Assembly (NCBI GenBank): GCA_037447655.1
Contig: JBBHKE010003227.1
Location: 1 to 49,262, forward strand
Direction of reading: 5' to 3'
From: Zygnema cylindricum
Taxonomy: Eukaryota > Streptophyta > Zygnematophyceae > Zygnematales > Zygnemataceae
Length of the DNA: 49,262 nucleotides
Positions within the stretch are counted from its first letter, which is position 1, and every line of letters begins with the position of its first letter. Of the stretch, positions 30,701-40,834 are shown one piece after another. The notes beneath the pieces are model-generated. The model searched no databases, had not been told where the DNA came from, and saw nothing but the letters and a program-made list of their open reading frames with translations. A program made the translations under genes and the position numbers.

Positions 30701-32978
30701 CCCCCTTTGGTTAAAGCATAAAACTAAGTTTGGCAAAAAATCACACGAACAAAATGGAATTTTTTGTTGATTAGAGTAAAGGCATGTCAACACTCGTAGG
30801 AGTTAGCGTTGCAATCGACAATGTTGAAAGTGTTGTACTCTAACTAGTAAAACCACCCAACCCGAGTGAAAGTAGATCAATGTAAAAGTACAATAGTAAT
30901 TGCCTTGCAACCTTCGCTAAAGTGATGCGGAAAAAAGTGATGATATAAATACCATAAGAGTAATAAACACATTGATATGCCTTCAACAGGATACAAGTTT
31001 TCTCCTTGCGTTAGCGTGACGAACACCTCCAACATGCTTTGAGATTATAATAAGGCGTGTTGATGCCAAAATTGGTAGTAGCATGGGAGGCACGTCGCCA
31101 TGAGGCAGTGTAAAAGAAAGATAAGGTGACAAGTCAAAACATCACAACAAACTTTTTATATGAAAGAGCTCACGTAAATGTTACTACATCGTTCTCGAAA
31201 TGTCCTCCAACCATGAGTTGGTGACATCGGACCAAATCTTTGGCAACGATCCTTTGGTCAAAATCAAAAGGTTTTAAAGGGTCATACGATTAAATAAATG
31301 GCAATAAATATGCGGGTACTAAGGGGTGAAGGTCTCGAAGGGCCTCACCCGTTGCTTGAATAGTTGGAGATTGCACGAAGTGTCAAAGTTCTCAAGCAAG
31401 ACGAGAGAGTTTGCCACAACGTCACGAGTGCATATCATAACAATTACAAAATCTAGAGGTAAGAGGCGGCTTTTGGCGTTGAAAGGGCCACAAGAAAGCT
31501 TCATTAGTATGTTTTGGTAAAAAAAAAAAACCTCAATTTTTGCATAAAAATGTTGCCATCTTGTCGTGTTTCACGTACCTTGTTATTAAAAAGGAAAGTT
31601 AAAAGCGGAATTTGAGAAAATAACAAAAAAGTGCCATGTTGCCTTGTAAATGGTGTCGTTTGCCAAAAGGCATAGTGAGAATTAAAATGCGGCTTGAATT
31701 ACTTATTAAAAGTTATAAGGAATACGAGTGCACCGTTGCGGTTTAGGGTAACCCTAGTGATAACACCATAAGACATTACGGTTGCGAATAAACTCGTAAT
31801 CGTTGTAAAAGGAATGTCATTGAATAAGGGTATTGGGTTTGGGATAATTGTCTTACAAGGAACAAAGTCATTATTCAAACATGGTTCGAGGTTTCTCGTC
31901 AGAATGACACAAACTACATAGGTTTTTAGCAACCTAACCAAGGACCTAAAATACAAGAAGAGCAAAGAAGTGTTCACAACGAGGCAAGAATGAAAAAATG
32001 GGTTGATAAAGCGTGGGCTAAAAAATGAGGTATACGTTTGAGGGAAGCTAAATGTTTTATCGAGGAAAAAATCAAATTCACATTAGTGAGAGGACGAAAG
32101 GTGAATGGATCGGGGGAGGAAGTGAGTGAATATCTAATGATATTTGACAAGGAGGAAGGTTTGAGGTAGTGTTGAAAGATATCATTTGGGATTGCTCCCT
32201 ACGATGAGGGGGACAAAAATGATGTATAGATGTAAGTAGGCGATGGTTTTTCACATTATATGGTGAAGGTGCAAACAGAGGTTAAACATGTTTGAATATT
32301 CACAAAAAGATGTCCACTCATTCTGGTGGATTTGCCAAACCTGGTTGCTTCGATGTGTTCCTACCCGCCCTGTCAGCTTTGCTCGCTCTATGCGGGTGTA
32401 ACTGTGAATACCCTCGTTGGGATTAACATGTGACTTAGCAAAATGGATGTAGATAAAGCTAAGAGGTGACTCAGTATACGTTTGCAAATAAGATTAAAGT
32501 GCCAAGAGCTAGTTTAACACAGTTAGTTTGACATTTGTCATGTCGCATCGTGTTAGTTGCTTGCACCAGAGGTCGCAATTGGTCAACCGAAACCATGACC
32601 GACTGTTAACCGACAGCCCGCGCCGGATCCAAAACGGATTCGGTTGCCAAATTTTGAGGGCCGGGCGATTGCGGTCGGTGGATTCACCAGAAAAAAAAAA
32701 CGGTCGGTTACGGTCGGTCAACCAAAAACCAAAAAAAAAGAATTTTTTTTACTGTCCGTACAATCCAACATTATTGTACTTTGTACTCATTGGTATCGTG
32801 GAAGTACGTGACATCATGATTAGCGTCGCAAATCTGACACGGTAGTAACACTATTCATTTCGCAAATCTTAAAGAACGCGACAAATCGAAATTATTGGCT
32901 TATTCATACGTCGTACATTATTGCAAAGTGCTAATTATGCATTTTATACCGTGTTTCCACAAATACTAGTAAATCAAC
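30701..32978. other. Unrecognised intergenic DNA, no gene supported
   Basis: This is A-rich DNA without long frames and without copia motifs. The longest frames (about 60-105 codons) show no family resemblance. G/A-rich stretches resemble an old degraded element, but I could not name it. It may be the body of the Helitron whose 3' end is at 32979-33008. Confidence 0.4.
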
Positions 32979-33008
32979 GCCCGTTACACGGGCATGTACC
33001 CTGTCTAG
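32979..33008 (+). mobile_element. Probable Helitron 3' terminus
   Basis: A hairpin GCCCGT-TAC-ACGGGC (32979-32993) is followed by 11 bases and then CTAG (33005-33008), with T as the next base. This is the classic Helitron end: a GC hairpin 10-12 nt before CTRR, inserted between A and T. The upstream TACTAGTAAATCAACG also has the look of plant Helitron ends. The 5' TC end was not located. Confidence 0.5.
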
Positions 33009-33529
33009 TTTATCATGCCCGTACTACGGACGCACGGCAACGCTACACCGCGAATTGTTATTAGTGTCAAAGTTTAAATAGTGTTGAAGAAAATTTAACG
33101 TAATTGATGCTAAATAAGAATTTGATTTTTTTTTTTCTAATTTGTAATAATGTATTCTAATTTCGGCATTATGCTAATTTGGGAACAGCGAAAATGGATT
33201 ATTCGCCGTACGATTATATACATTAATAAATGTATCCGTACAAAATATTAGAAATCGTACGCCGTCGTGAATTTAAATATCCGTACATGTAAGACTAATT
33301 TACGTGTCAGAAATAATCCCGTTTTTTGAGCGCACGTTCCTATGCGTGCGCTTCTGCTTTAATTCATTTATGTACGGTTTGACATAGACCATACACCACA
33401 CTATTTAGATCAATTGTACTTTCGTTCTTTACGCTATTTTGTACGGTACCTTAATTAAAGTTAAGGAAAAATTAAAATCATGTATCCTATTTAAGAAAAA
33501 AAAACAAAATTTCAAGAACCCAAATTAAT
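33009..33529. other. Unrecognised DNA with one GC-rich hairpin
   Basis: The DNA is AT-rich with many CCGTAC or GTACGG words, as in the neighbouring array. A perfect inverted repeat AGCGCACG-8 nt-CGTGCGCT lies near 33329-33353. No gene was seen. Confidence 0.45.
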
Positions 33530-34068
33530 GATACATAACGCTATCCGTAATGCGGTCTGCACAGCGACGCACGACAATGTTACATTACGCCATCCGTACA
33601 GCGATCTGCACAGCGACGCACGGCAATGTTACATTAGCCCATCCGTACGGCGATCTGCACAACGACGCACGACAACGTTAAATTACGCCATCCGTACGGC
33701 GGTCTGCACAGCGACGGTTGGCAATGTTACATTACGCCATCTGTACGGCGGTCTGCACAACAACGCACGGCAACGTTAAATTACGCCATCCGTACAACGG
33801 CCTGCACACCGACAGTTGGCAATGTTAGATTACGCCAGCCGTACGGCGGTCTGCACACCGACGGTTGGGAATGTTAGATTATGCCATCCGTACGGAGGTT
33901 TGCACACCGACGGGTGGCAATGTTTGGTTACGCCAACCGTACGGCGGTATGCACATCGTCAGTTGGCAATGTTAGATAACGCCAACCGTACGTCGGTCTG
34001 CACATCGACGGGTGGCAATGTTAGGTTTCGCCAACCGTACGGCGCTCTCCACACCGACGATGTAGACA
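33530..34068. repeat. Minisatellite, 49-bp unit, 11 copies
   Basis: The unit runs from GTTACATTACGCCATCCGTA through CGGCGGTCTGCACA to CGACGGTTGGCAAT. Eleven copies of 49 bp follow without gaps, the first starting at 33530 and the second at 33579. The left copies share CGACGCACGGCAA and the right ones CGACGGTTGGCAA, so the array changes gradually along its length. A 49-bp period cannot hold a reading frame, and frames through it are accidental. Confidence 0.92.
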
Positions 34069-34070
34069 TT

Positions 34071-34209
34071 GGCGCGTCCGTACCCATTTATTACAAGCGG
34101 CTCGAGTATGGATATTCCACATTCTACCCCGTATTGGAACGGCTTCACGTGCCAATCTAACACCCCCCCTCAAGAAAAAGCTAGTCAAACCATCCGCAAT
34201 CCGACTAAC
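34071..34209 (-). mobile_element. TRIM fragment (second copy)
   Basis: On the minus strand the interior GTTAGTCGGATTGCGGATGG and polypurine GAGGGGGGG are followed by TGTTAGATTGGCACGTGAAG and about 95 bases of LTR. It stops at GGACGCGCC, 20-odd bases before the tRNA-like part seen at 24457. The LTR of F abuts its other side near the primer-binding site. Confidence 0.85.
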
Positions 34210-35147
34210 TGTGATATGTGACCTCCATTGGTCCACAGATTGTCCAACTTATATGAAGCCTCTAGGATAATATTTGCACATTTGAATTTGGAATAAATAA
34301 GTGTCACTTTGGCACGCAAAAACTCTGAAGGACTACACTCCTGTGTAGCTTGAACTCCCTTGAGTCTATAGCAAAAAGAATCAATGAAATTGCTCACCCG
34401 AGCATTAAGTTATGGCCGCCCAAAGATTGCCTATAAATACAGAAGCACTCGGGGAGAGAGGCGGCTACATTGATTTTTCCTAAGTCCTAAGCTCCCTCTC
34501 TAAACCTACTACTAGTGTACCTTAACTAATCAAATGACTGTAAGGTACAAGAAGGAACAAGTATCGTTGTACTTCTTGTACGGCCATAGTACGGCATGGC
34601 CGCTCCGCTGACGCGTGTCAGTTCATGAGCCGTAGTCACTTCCCTCGTAATAGCCGCTTTCCAACCATATCGCGCCACGTGTCGTCCGTTGACATTGGCT
34701 TGCATGCCGCCAAATGTCCACTCCGGAATTTCGGCTCCTTTGCGAGTCGTCGATTGCAAACGACATTTGATTTCGTCTGTTGAAAATTAAATGTCGTTTC
34801 GTATGGTATAGTATTTTGTGCGGTACTGTACGTTTCACGTTCATTTTGTTTCGTATATATCGTCACGTCACTATTTAAATATTTATCACATACAAATATG
34901 TAACGATTATCAAGACCTATTGGATAAGGTGAACGGCTACGCTGTACGACAATTATTTGGTAAGTCAAAAGATCAATTCCTTCGTTAACAGGTTATCTTT
35001 TGCAGGGCTTTGTCTTTTGCCTGTCTTGTTATCGGCCTGTGAGACAGCCATGGGTGCTTGCCAGTTCTCTGTGACTACAACAAGTATGGGAACTATAGAA
35101 TAACTATAGACCAAAAAAGATAGAATATAGAATACCCTTTTTCAACA
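34210..35147 (-). repeat. 3' LTR of F (Cop-1)
   Basis: It runs from TGTGATATGTGACCTCC to CTTTTTCAACA on the plus strand, 938 bp. On the minus strand it starts TGTTGAAAAAGGG after GACGAG. The minus-strand GTATTTATAGGC (near 34430-34441) is the likely TATA region. It matches 48252-48925, the interrupted 5' LTR. Confidence 0.85.
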
Positions 35148-35720
35148 CTCGTCTTATTTTGTAGTCTATCTTTTGCTTCAGTCCACACTTCTCCCTACAA
35201 AATATCAATTTGGGAGAAGAAACCGGCTTAGCCATCATATCTGTTACCATTTGTCTATCCGGTCTATATTCTAAACTAATTATTTTATTCTTAACCTTCT
35301 CTCTAACAAATCTCAACCGAATGTCCATATGCTTTGCTTTAAAGTGATGCTTAAGATTTGATTCAATTGCAATTCCAGCTTGATTGTCACAAAATATCTT
35401 TTGCACTCCACTTTTTAAATATCGAAGTTTTTGAAGCAAAGATTTCACCCACCTTAATTGTTTCTCAGCCGAACAAGAGGCCATATACTCAACCTCCATG
35501 GTGGACTGAGCAATCACATCTTGTTGCTTACTGCTCCAACAACAAGCCCTATTCCCAACATACAACACATACCTAGAAGTACACCTCCTCATCGGAGCAT
35601 CCCCATACCTGACATCACTCAAAGTGGTGATGTTAGTATTATCCCCTCCCAAATACAACCACATATCTCTCGTTCCTTTCAAGTATCGCATGACCTTTTT
35701 GCCCACTTCCTTATCTTTTT
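35104..35720 (-). pseudogene. Cop-1 RNase H of F, one open frame
   Basis: The frame reads KVMRYLKGTRDMWLYLGG, TLSDVRYGDAPMRRC, AQSTMEVEYMASCSAEKQL, FCDNQAGIAIESN and KHMDIRLRFVREKV, and continues into the LTR to a stop. The first motif TWSD is changed to TLSD, leaving the Asp. This is the longest uninterrupted RNase H here. Confidence 0.9.
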
Positions 35721-36640
35721 TCCCAGGATTATTTAGACTCTACTAATATCCCACATACGTATATCGAACGAGTAACCATAAAAGATCAATCCACACAACT
35801 TATATAATAGTTTCAATAACTCGCTCGGTTCTAAACATCCAAGATCAAGACTGTTTTTAGCGTTCATTTTCTTTTGTCCATTGGAGTTAATATTATTTTA
35901 TCCACGAAAATTTCGCTATTCATTCCTTTTGAGTTAGTCTAACTGTTTTCTTCTCTCTATCCCCCTTCATCTGAATTCCCAAAATATACTTTGCTTCTCC
36001 CTCTTTCATTTCAAATCTACTCTTTAGATCCCTTTTCCATCTATTAATTTTCTCCATTGATTTACTCAAAACAAGCAAATCATCAACATATATAGCAATG
36101 ATAATTATACCTTCCTCACCTTCAAATAGATAGATGGAATGATCCGAACTGATTTGGATGTATCCCAAACTCGTCAAAAACTCGTCTAGCTTCTTGTTGT
36201 ATTTGTGTGGAGCTTGCTTTAGTCCACAAAGAGACTTTACCAATCTGCACACCTTACTGTTTTCTCATTTCTCCACAAATCCTTCCCGCTGTCGCATGAA
36301 GATCTTTTCTTCTTATTCTCCGTGTTAGAAAGCGGTTTTGATATCCATCTGATGCACTTCCATGTCTTGCGCTGCCCCTAGACTAAGTAGAATCCGGACG
36401 GAGGGAAATGTGACAACCGGAGCGAAGGTCTCCTCATAATCGATTCCCTTCTTCTGTGTAAACCCTGTTGACACCAATCTGGCCTTGTATCGCTCGATAG
36501 TGTTATCCGGATTGAGTTTCAACTTAAATACCCACTTACATCCTATCCGCTTTTTGTCCGGAGGACAATCCACCAACTCCCATGTGTTGTCTTCCATAAT
36601 GGAAGCCATCTCATCATTAATAACAGTCACCCATCTACTA
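35721..36640 (-). pseudogene. Cop-1 reverse transcriptase of F
   Basis: The frame 36630-36325 has WELVDCPPDKKRIGCKWVFK, KARLVSTGFTQKKGIDYEE and VHQMDIKTAF. The frame 36252-35920 has SLCGLKQAPHKYNKKLDEF and IAIYVDDLLVLSKS (YVDD). The C-terminal junction (35720-35920) is damaged, so the RT/RNase H bridge is partly missing. Confidence 0.9.
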
Positions 36641-37690
36641 CGTTACGGACTATTAACTGCTTCCGAGTAAGTCTTGGGTTCGCTCAAATGTGACAGCTTA
36701 GTTACCTTTTTGTTCACTTGTCTCTCTTGAAGTCTCTTGCTGTTTCTCCTTCCTCGTTCAAACTTTGACGCTAGAATGGAGGGTAATCTCAGATTTCTCC
36801 AAACAACTTCATCTTCTCCCCTATCCGTGGAGTCCATCTCCGGATGTTCACCGTCCATTTTTGGTCTTTCCTCGTTTTCTTCCTCGATTTCAACCAGAAG
36901 CTATGACTCCAAGAGAGGGTCATTCTAAGTCACATTTTTCTCTTCGTCTGCAAGGTCAGGCTGAACTGGAGTTTGGTTAGAAGAATCTCAATCTAACTCA
37001 TATTCGGATTCAATTCTCATCTTAACTAGTTTAGTGTATTTAAAAGGATCTATAGACTTCCCTTCATCCATGACTACCAAGTGTTTTACTAGAATAATGT
37101 CTTCTCTTCCAAGATCATAAACTCTATATCCCTTACATTTTCATCATACCCAAGTAGGTATCCCGGCTTTCCCCTTGCGTCTAACTTCCAATCAGATTTT
37201 GTGTGTTTAGACTAAACACTTGACTTCCAAACACCTTTAAGTGTGAAATTTTAGGTTTTCACCCGTTCCATCTTTCATAAGGTGTTTGTCCTTTTACCGC
37301 CAAGGTAAGGACTCTATTTTTGAGATAGTTAGCACAATTTATAACTTCTGCCCAAAAACTTTTTCTTATATTTTTATCTGACAACATACTACGTGCACTA
37401 TCACTTAATGTCCTATTTAGTCTCTTAGCTACACCATTTTGTTCTTCGTACTTTGGGACAGTCTTTTGGTGTTAAACCCCTTCCTCTTTCATGTAATCCT
37501 CAAACTCATTAGAAGTGTATTCCCCCCCATTATCACTCCTCGCTCTCTTTATAGGTGTCTCATGAAGCTTTTCACTCCATGCTTTATACTCATTAAAATA
37601 AGTCGAAGCCCCAGATTTGTTTTTCAAGAAATATACTCTAGATTATCTAGACCAATCATCAGTGATAATAAGCATAAATCTTTTCCCTCC
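36641..37690 (-). pseudogene. Cop-1 integrase core and linker of F
   Basis: Minus-strand pieces include the DDWSR region near 37645, RARSDNGGEYTSNEFED near 37540, QNGVAKRLNRTLSDSARSML near 37430, and a linker with DRGEDEVVWRNLRLPSILA and SEPKTYSEAVNS. The glutamate position of the DDE triad appears changed (AKRLN for AERLN), with several stops. Confidence 0.78.
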
Positions 37691-38340
37691 AACTGATGGC
37701 ACTTTGGCCGGTCCCCATATGTTAGTATGAACTAGATCTAAGACATTTTCACCCTTATATGTTGCGGTTTGTGGAAACGATAATCTGTGGGCCTTTCCTT
37801 GAGCACATTCACCACAATCATCCAAAGTCTCATTGTCGCCAAAATATATTTCCTCAACTACATTCATTTTTTTCATTTCTTTCAATTTATCTCGATGCAC
37901 ATGTCCGAATCTTTTATGCCACATCATCAAATCAATTACACCACCATAGTAAACTCCTGTCTTTCCATTACTCAAATTTAACCTAAACATTCATTGGCTA
38001 TCTTTTTAACCTGTGAAGTGCACTTCTTTGTCATAGCTAGCAACAAAGACTCTTTTCTTAGTACTAGTCTCAAAACTCTTATCATCTAAGACTGAAGTAG
38101 AGATAAGATTCTTGTTCAACTCTGATTAAAAAGAACATCAAAGAAAGTGACTATAGATGTCTTACCATTGACTAAGACTCTCTAATCCACTGATCCCACT
38201 AAATTAGTGGTCACTATTCTCCCATCCCCATTATATATCTCTACAGTAGGGATCTTTCTCATCTTGGTAAACAATGGTTTTTCTCCACACATATGCATAG
38301 AGGCTCCTGAATCAATAATCCATCATTCTTTAGGAGCTTC
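37643..38340 (-). pseudogene. Cop-1 protease and pre-integrase of F
   Basis: WIIDSGASMHMCGEKPLFTK (near 38270-38325) is an intact protease motif. Downstream, the frame 37990-37643 has WHKRFGHVHRDKLKEMKKM, CGECAQGKAHRLSFPQT and DLVHTNIWGPAK. The first integrase Asp (HTD) is changed to Asn (HTN), an inactivating change. Confidence 0.87.
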
Positions 38341-39067
38341 TCTTACTCAAGTGAAAGCACACTTTTGCCTCCTTAGAATCTCCGGCTCACCTTTCACCTT
38401 TAGCTCCTAGTTGAGAAGGAGTTCTCCATCGTTCTCATCGGAATCCTCTTCAATGACTTGTGGTTCCACAAATGCCTTTTTTTTCCTTGCGGCTGATTTT
38501 ATGACCTGTTCCTCCTTTAATCTCAGCTCTGTCAGTTTAGTACACTTTGCCATGTAATATCCCGGTTTCTTATAAAAGTGACAAAGCCCCTTCGAAGGCC
38601 TCGATCTAGATCCTTCCGATTGATTTCCTTTTCCTCCTCCACCAAAGTTTCCATAAGGTTTTTTTGAATCCTTATCTCCCCTAATTATTTCCAGCAGCTA
38701 ATGCGTGAACAATCTTTCCTCCTCTTTGAATCTCAATTGTGATTTCCTGAACCAAAATCATTCCCACAACGGAGTTCCAAATCCATGGATGATCTAGCAA
38801 GTCTTGAACCCTGTTAACAATGTTTTCATTATCATCTGGGAGTTTCATCAATAAAGTATTCACCTTCTCTTTCTCGGTCTCCCTTTTCTCTGCATTCTCT
38901 AACTCCATAAATAACCCGGCCAAGTCATTACAAAAATCTAACACCTTTCCCCCTTTTTACATATATGCATGTACCTTTTGATCTGCCTGCTTCTGCTGCA
39001 GAATTGTACCACTCTTATAAATGTTGAGAAGAGCCTCCCACAACTCGTCTGCCCTCTCCACATGAAG
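38341..39067 (-). pseudogene. Cop-1 gag C-terminal half of F
   Basis: It resumes after the LTR insertion with LHVERADELWEALLNIYKSG, then GKVLDFCNDLAGLFMELE, ending DNENIVNRVQDLL. The zinc knuckle near 38541-38585 reads CHFYKKPGYYMAKC, with Tyr at the second Cys and at the His position. D has the same first Tyr. Stops are present near 38955 and 38682. Confidence 0.83.
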
Positions 39068-39072
39068 ATGAG

Positions 39073-40374
39073 TGTTGTCCATAGCCATTTCCAGCCATGG
39101 ATTTACCCTCGGAAGCACTGCAGACAACCCAAAAAACAACCTACTTTGAATCCACTCAGAATTCTACAAAATAAACAAAACAAGCTGAAACTACATAAAC
39201 ATATAGATTCTAGGTCAATAAGTATTCCCACAAATATTCATATAAAATACCAAACATACATATCACATCATCTAGTCAAAGATGCAGAAAAACAATTTGT
39301 CAGAACTTTAATTGATCAGACCAACTTCACAATGAAGTAAAACACAAACCACGCACACACTAGGCCTGGTAATATGTGGCAATATTAAAAATACAAAGAG
39401 GAACACACATGCAAAATTTCAGATAGTTTTGTAATAGATATGAGAGCAATCCTCAGATGAAATTACCAAAAATGTGCAAAAACAGATTTGGTACAGAAAG
39501 TTCCTAAGACAAAAAATGACTAAGTCCTACAAGTATACACTAGAGCTCACTGTTGAATGTATAGAGGCATACCAGCCGTACGCTATCTACCACATACCTC
39601 AATTATTGTGTGTAATACCCGAATAATTCGAGGCATGTCGAAATGAATGAATCTACAATAATAAACTAATTAACAAAAAGACAAAACTTTGTTTGATAAA
39701 TTATTGATACTGACAACAAAATCGTAGGCTGAGTCATTGCGTGCAAGTCAATAAGACTCCACGAATCTCGTCAAATAATCCGGGCCGTCCAAAAATAGAT
39801 ATCGTGTGATTGACGCGATTTCGCGTCCCACTAATTGAAAAATAACGGCGGCATTTGTCCGCAGTACGTAGCTCTTATTTGGCACCCTTGATGTTGCGCC
39901 ACGTGGTCGAAAAAATCCAAACGGGATCCACGCGAGTCGTTAAATATCCCATGACGTTGCGAAGCCTATTCACGTCCACTTGCCAATATAATAATCGTAC
40001 AACCAAAATCATTTCCGTACCGCAGCTGCGTCATTTGCAATAAATACGGCTTGTCACAAATAAAGTACACGTCATTTGTTATAAACGTCGCTTGTCGCAT
40101 ATAAAGTTAATTTGTCCACCTTAAATGCTCCGTATCGGCGACGTACATTTGATATATTCACGTCGGATCACGTCGCAATGCGGCGACCATTTCTTAACGC
40201 ATTCCACGCCACTCAATTACTCCCTCACGTCCCTTTAATTGTACTCGTACATTTACTCCCCCAATCCGCAAATCCATTGGCACCACCACATTACTTTCGA
40301 TAATATATTACACACGAAACGTCGCGTGTGCACAAAATATCGCTTATGCACGAAACTAACTTTTCAAAACAACA
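39073..40374. mobile_element. 1302-bp solo-LTR-like insertion in F gag
   Basis: It starts TGTTGTCCATAGCC and ends TTTTCAAAACAACA, with TG...CA and TGTTGT/ACAACA inverted ends. It is flanked by ATGAG at 39068-39072 and 40375-40379, an exact 5-bp duplication. Gag reads through if it is removed (ATPH, then LHVERADE). It has no homology to the Cop-1 or Cop-2 LTRs in the window and no coding capacity. Confidence 0.87.
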
Positions 40375-40800
40375 ATGAGGTGTAGCCACTACCTGGGTGA
40401 GACGCCCGAGAATAAAATGAGTCGCCACAGTATTGATAAAATCCTCGATATCACTATTAATAGCCTCGATTTTCTGAACATCGGCTACCATAACCGATCC
40501 AGTAGACATCGGCGTGAGTTTCTCCTTCCCCATCTCCTTCCATGTGTATAACACATTGCTTTCTCCAATATCCTCTACCACCTCTGCCCCCGCACATCCT
40601 CCTATGAACCGACATCCTTTAAACCCTGGTGGGACTCCCAATTTTGCGGATGGCCGACACACACGGTCACTCACAATGCCCCATAGCCGTTTTTCAAACA
40701 ATGCACCCCTCATCATTGTTTCCCAATAAATGAACCTTGTTCCATTGAAAATGGGCACCCTAGAGGGTAGGCCCATAACTTGTAATTCTGTGCCCTCCAT
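40375..40800 (-). pseudogene. Cop-1 gag N-terminal half of F
   Basis: The ATG at 40800 lies in the LTR (MEGTELQ). The frame then crosses the primer-binding site as VMGLPSRVPIFNGTRFIYWE and continues to HFILGRLTQVVATPH, where the LTR insertion starts. This half is uninterrupted by stops. Gag would form the particle core. Confidence 0.88.
40767..40780 (-). other. Primer-binding site of F
   Basis: On the minus strand, AGTTATGGGCCTAC follows the LTR end GAATTACA. It matches the initiator tRNA-Met anticodon-arm complement at all but one of its first eleven positions. The in-frame ATG is at 40774-40776. Confidence 0.68.
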
Positions 40801-40834
40801 TGGTCCACAAAATGTCCAGCTTATATGAAGCCTC
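40781..40834 (-). repeat. 5' LTR of F, distal 54 bp
   Basis: TGTAATTCTGTGCCCTCC to GAAGCCTC on the plus strand, cut by H. It continues at 48252. The gag ATG is within it. Confidence 0.85.

Noticed and set aside
33530-34068. Regular repeats considered as a CRISPR array
   Set aside because: The units are contiguous with no unique spacers, and the context is a plant genome. It is a minisatellite.
33528-34160. Frames through the 33.5-34.1 kb region, possibly a repeat protein
   Set aside because: They are read-through of a 49-bp minisatellite and a TRIM fragment. A 49-bp period shifts the frame at every unit.
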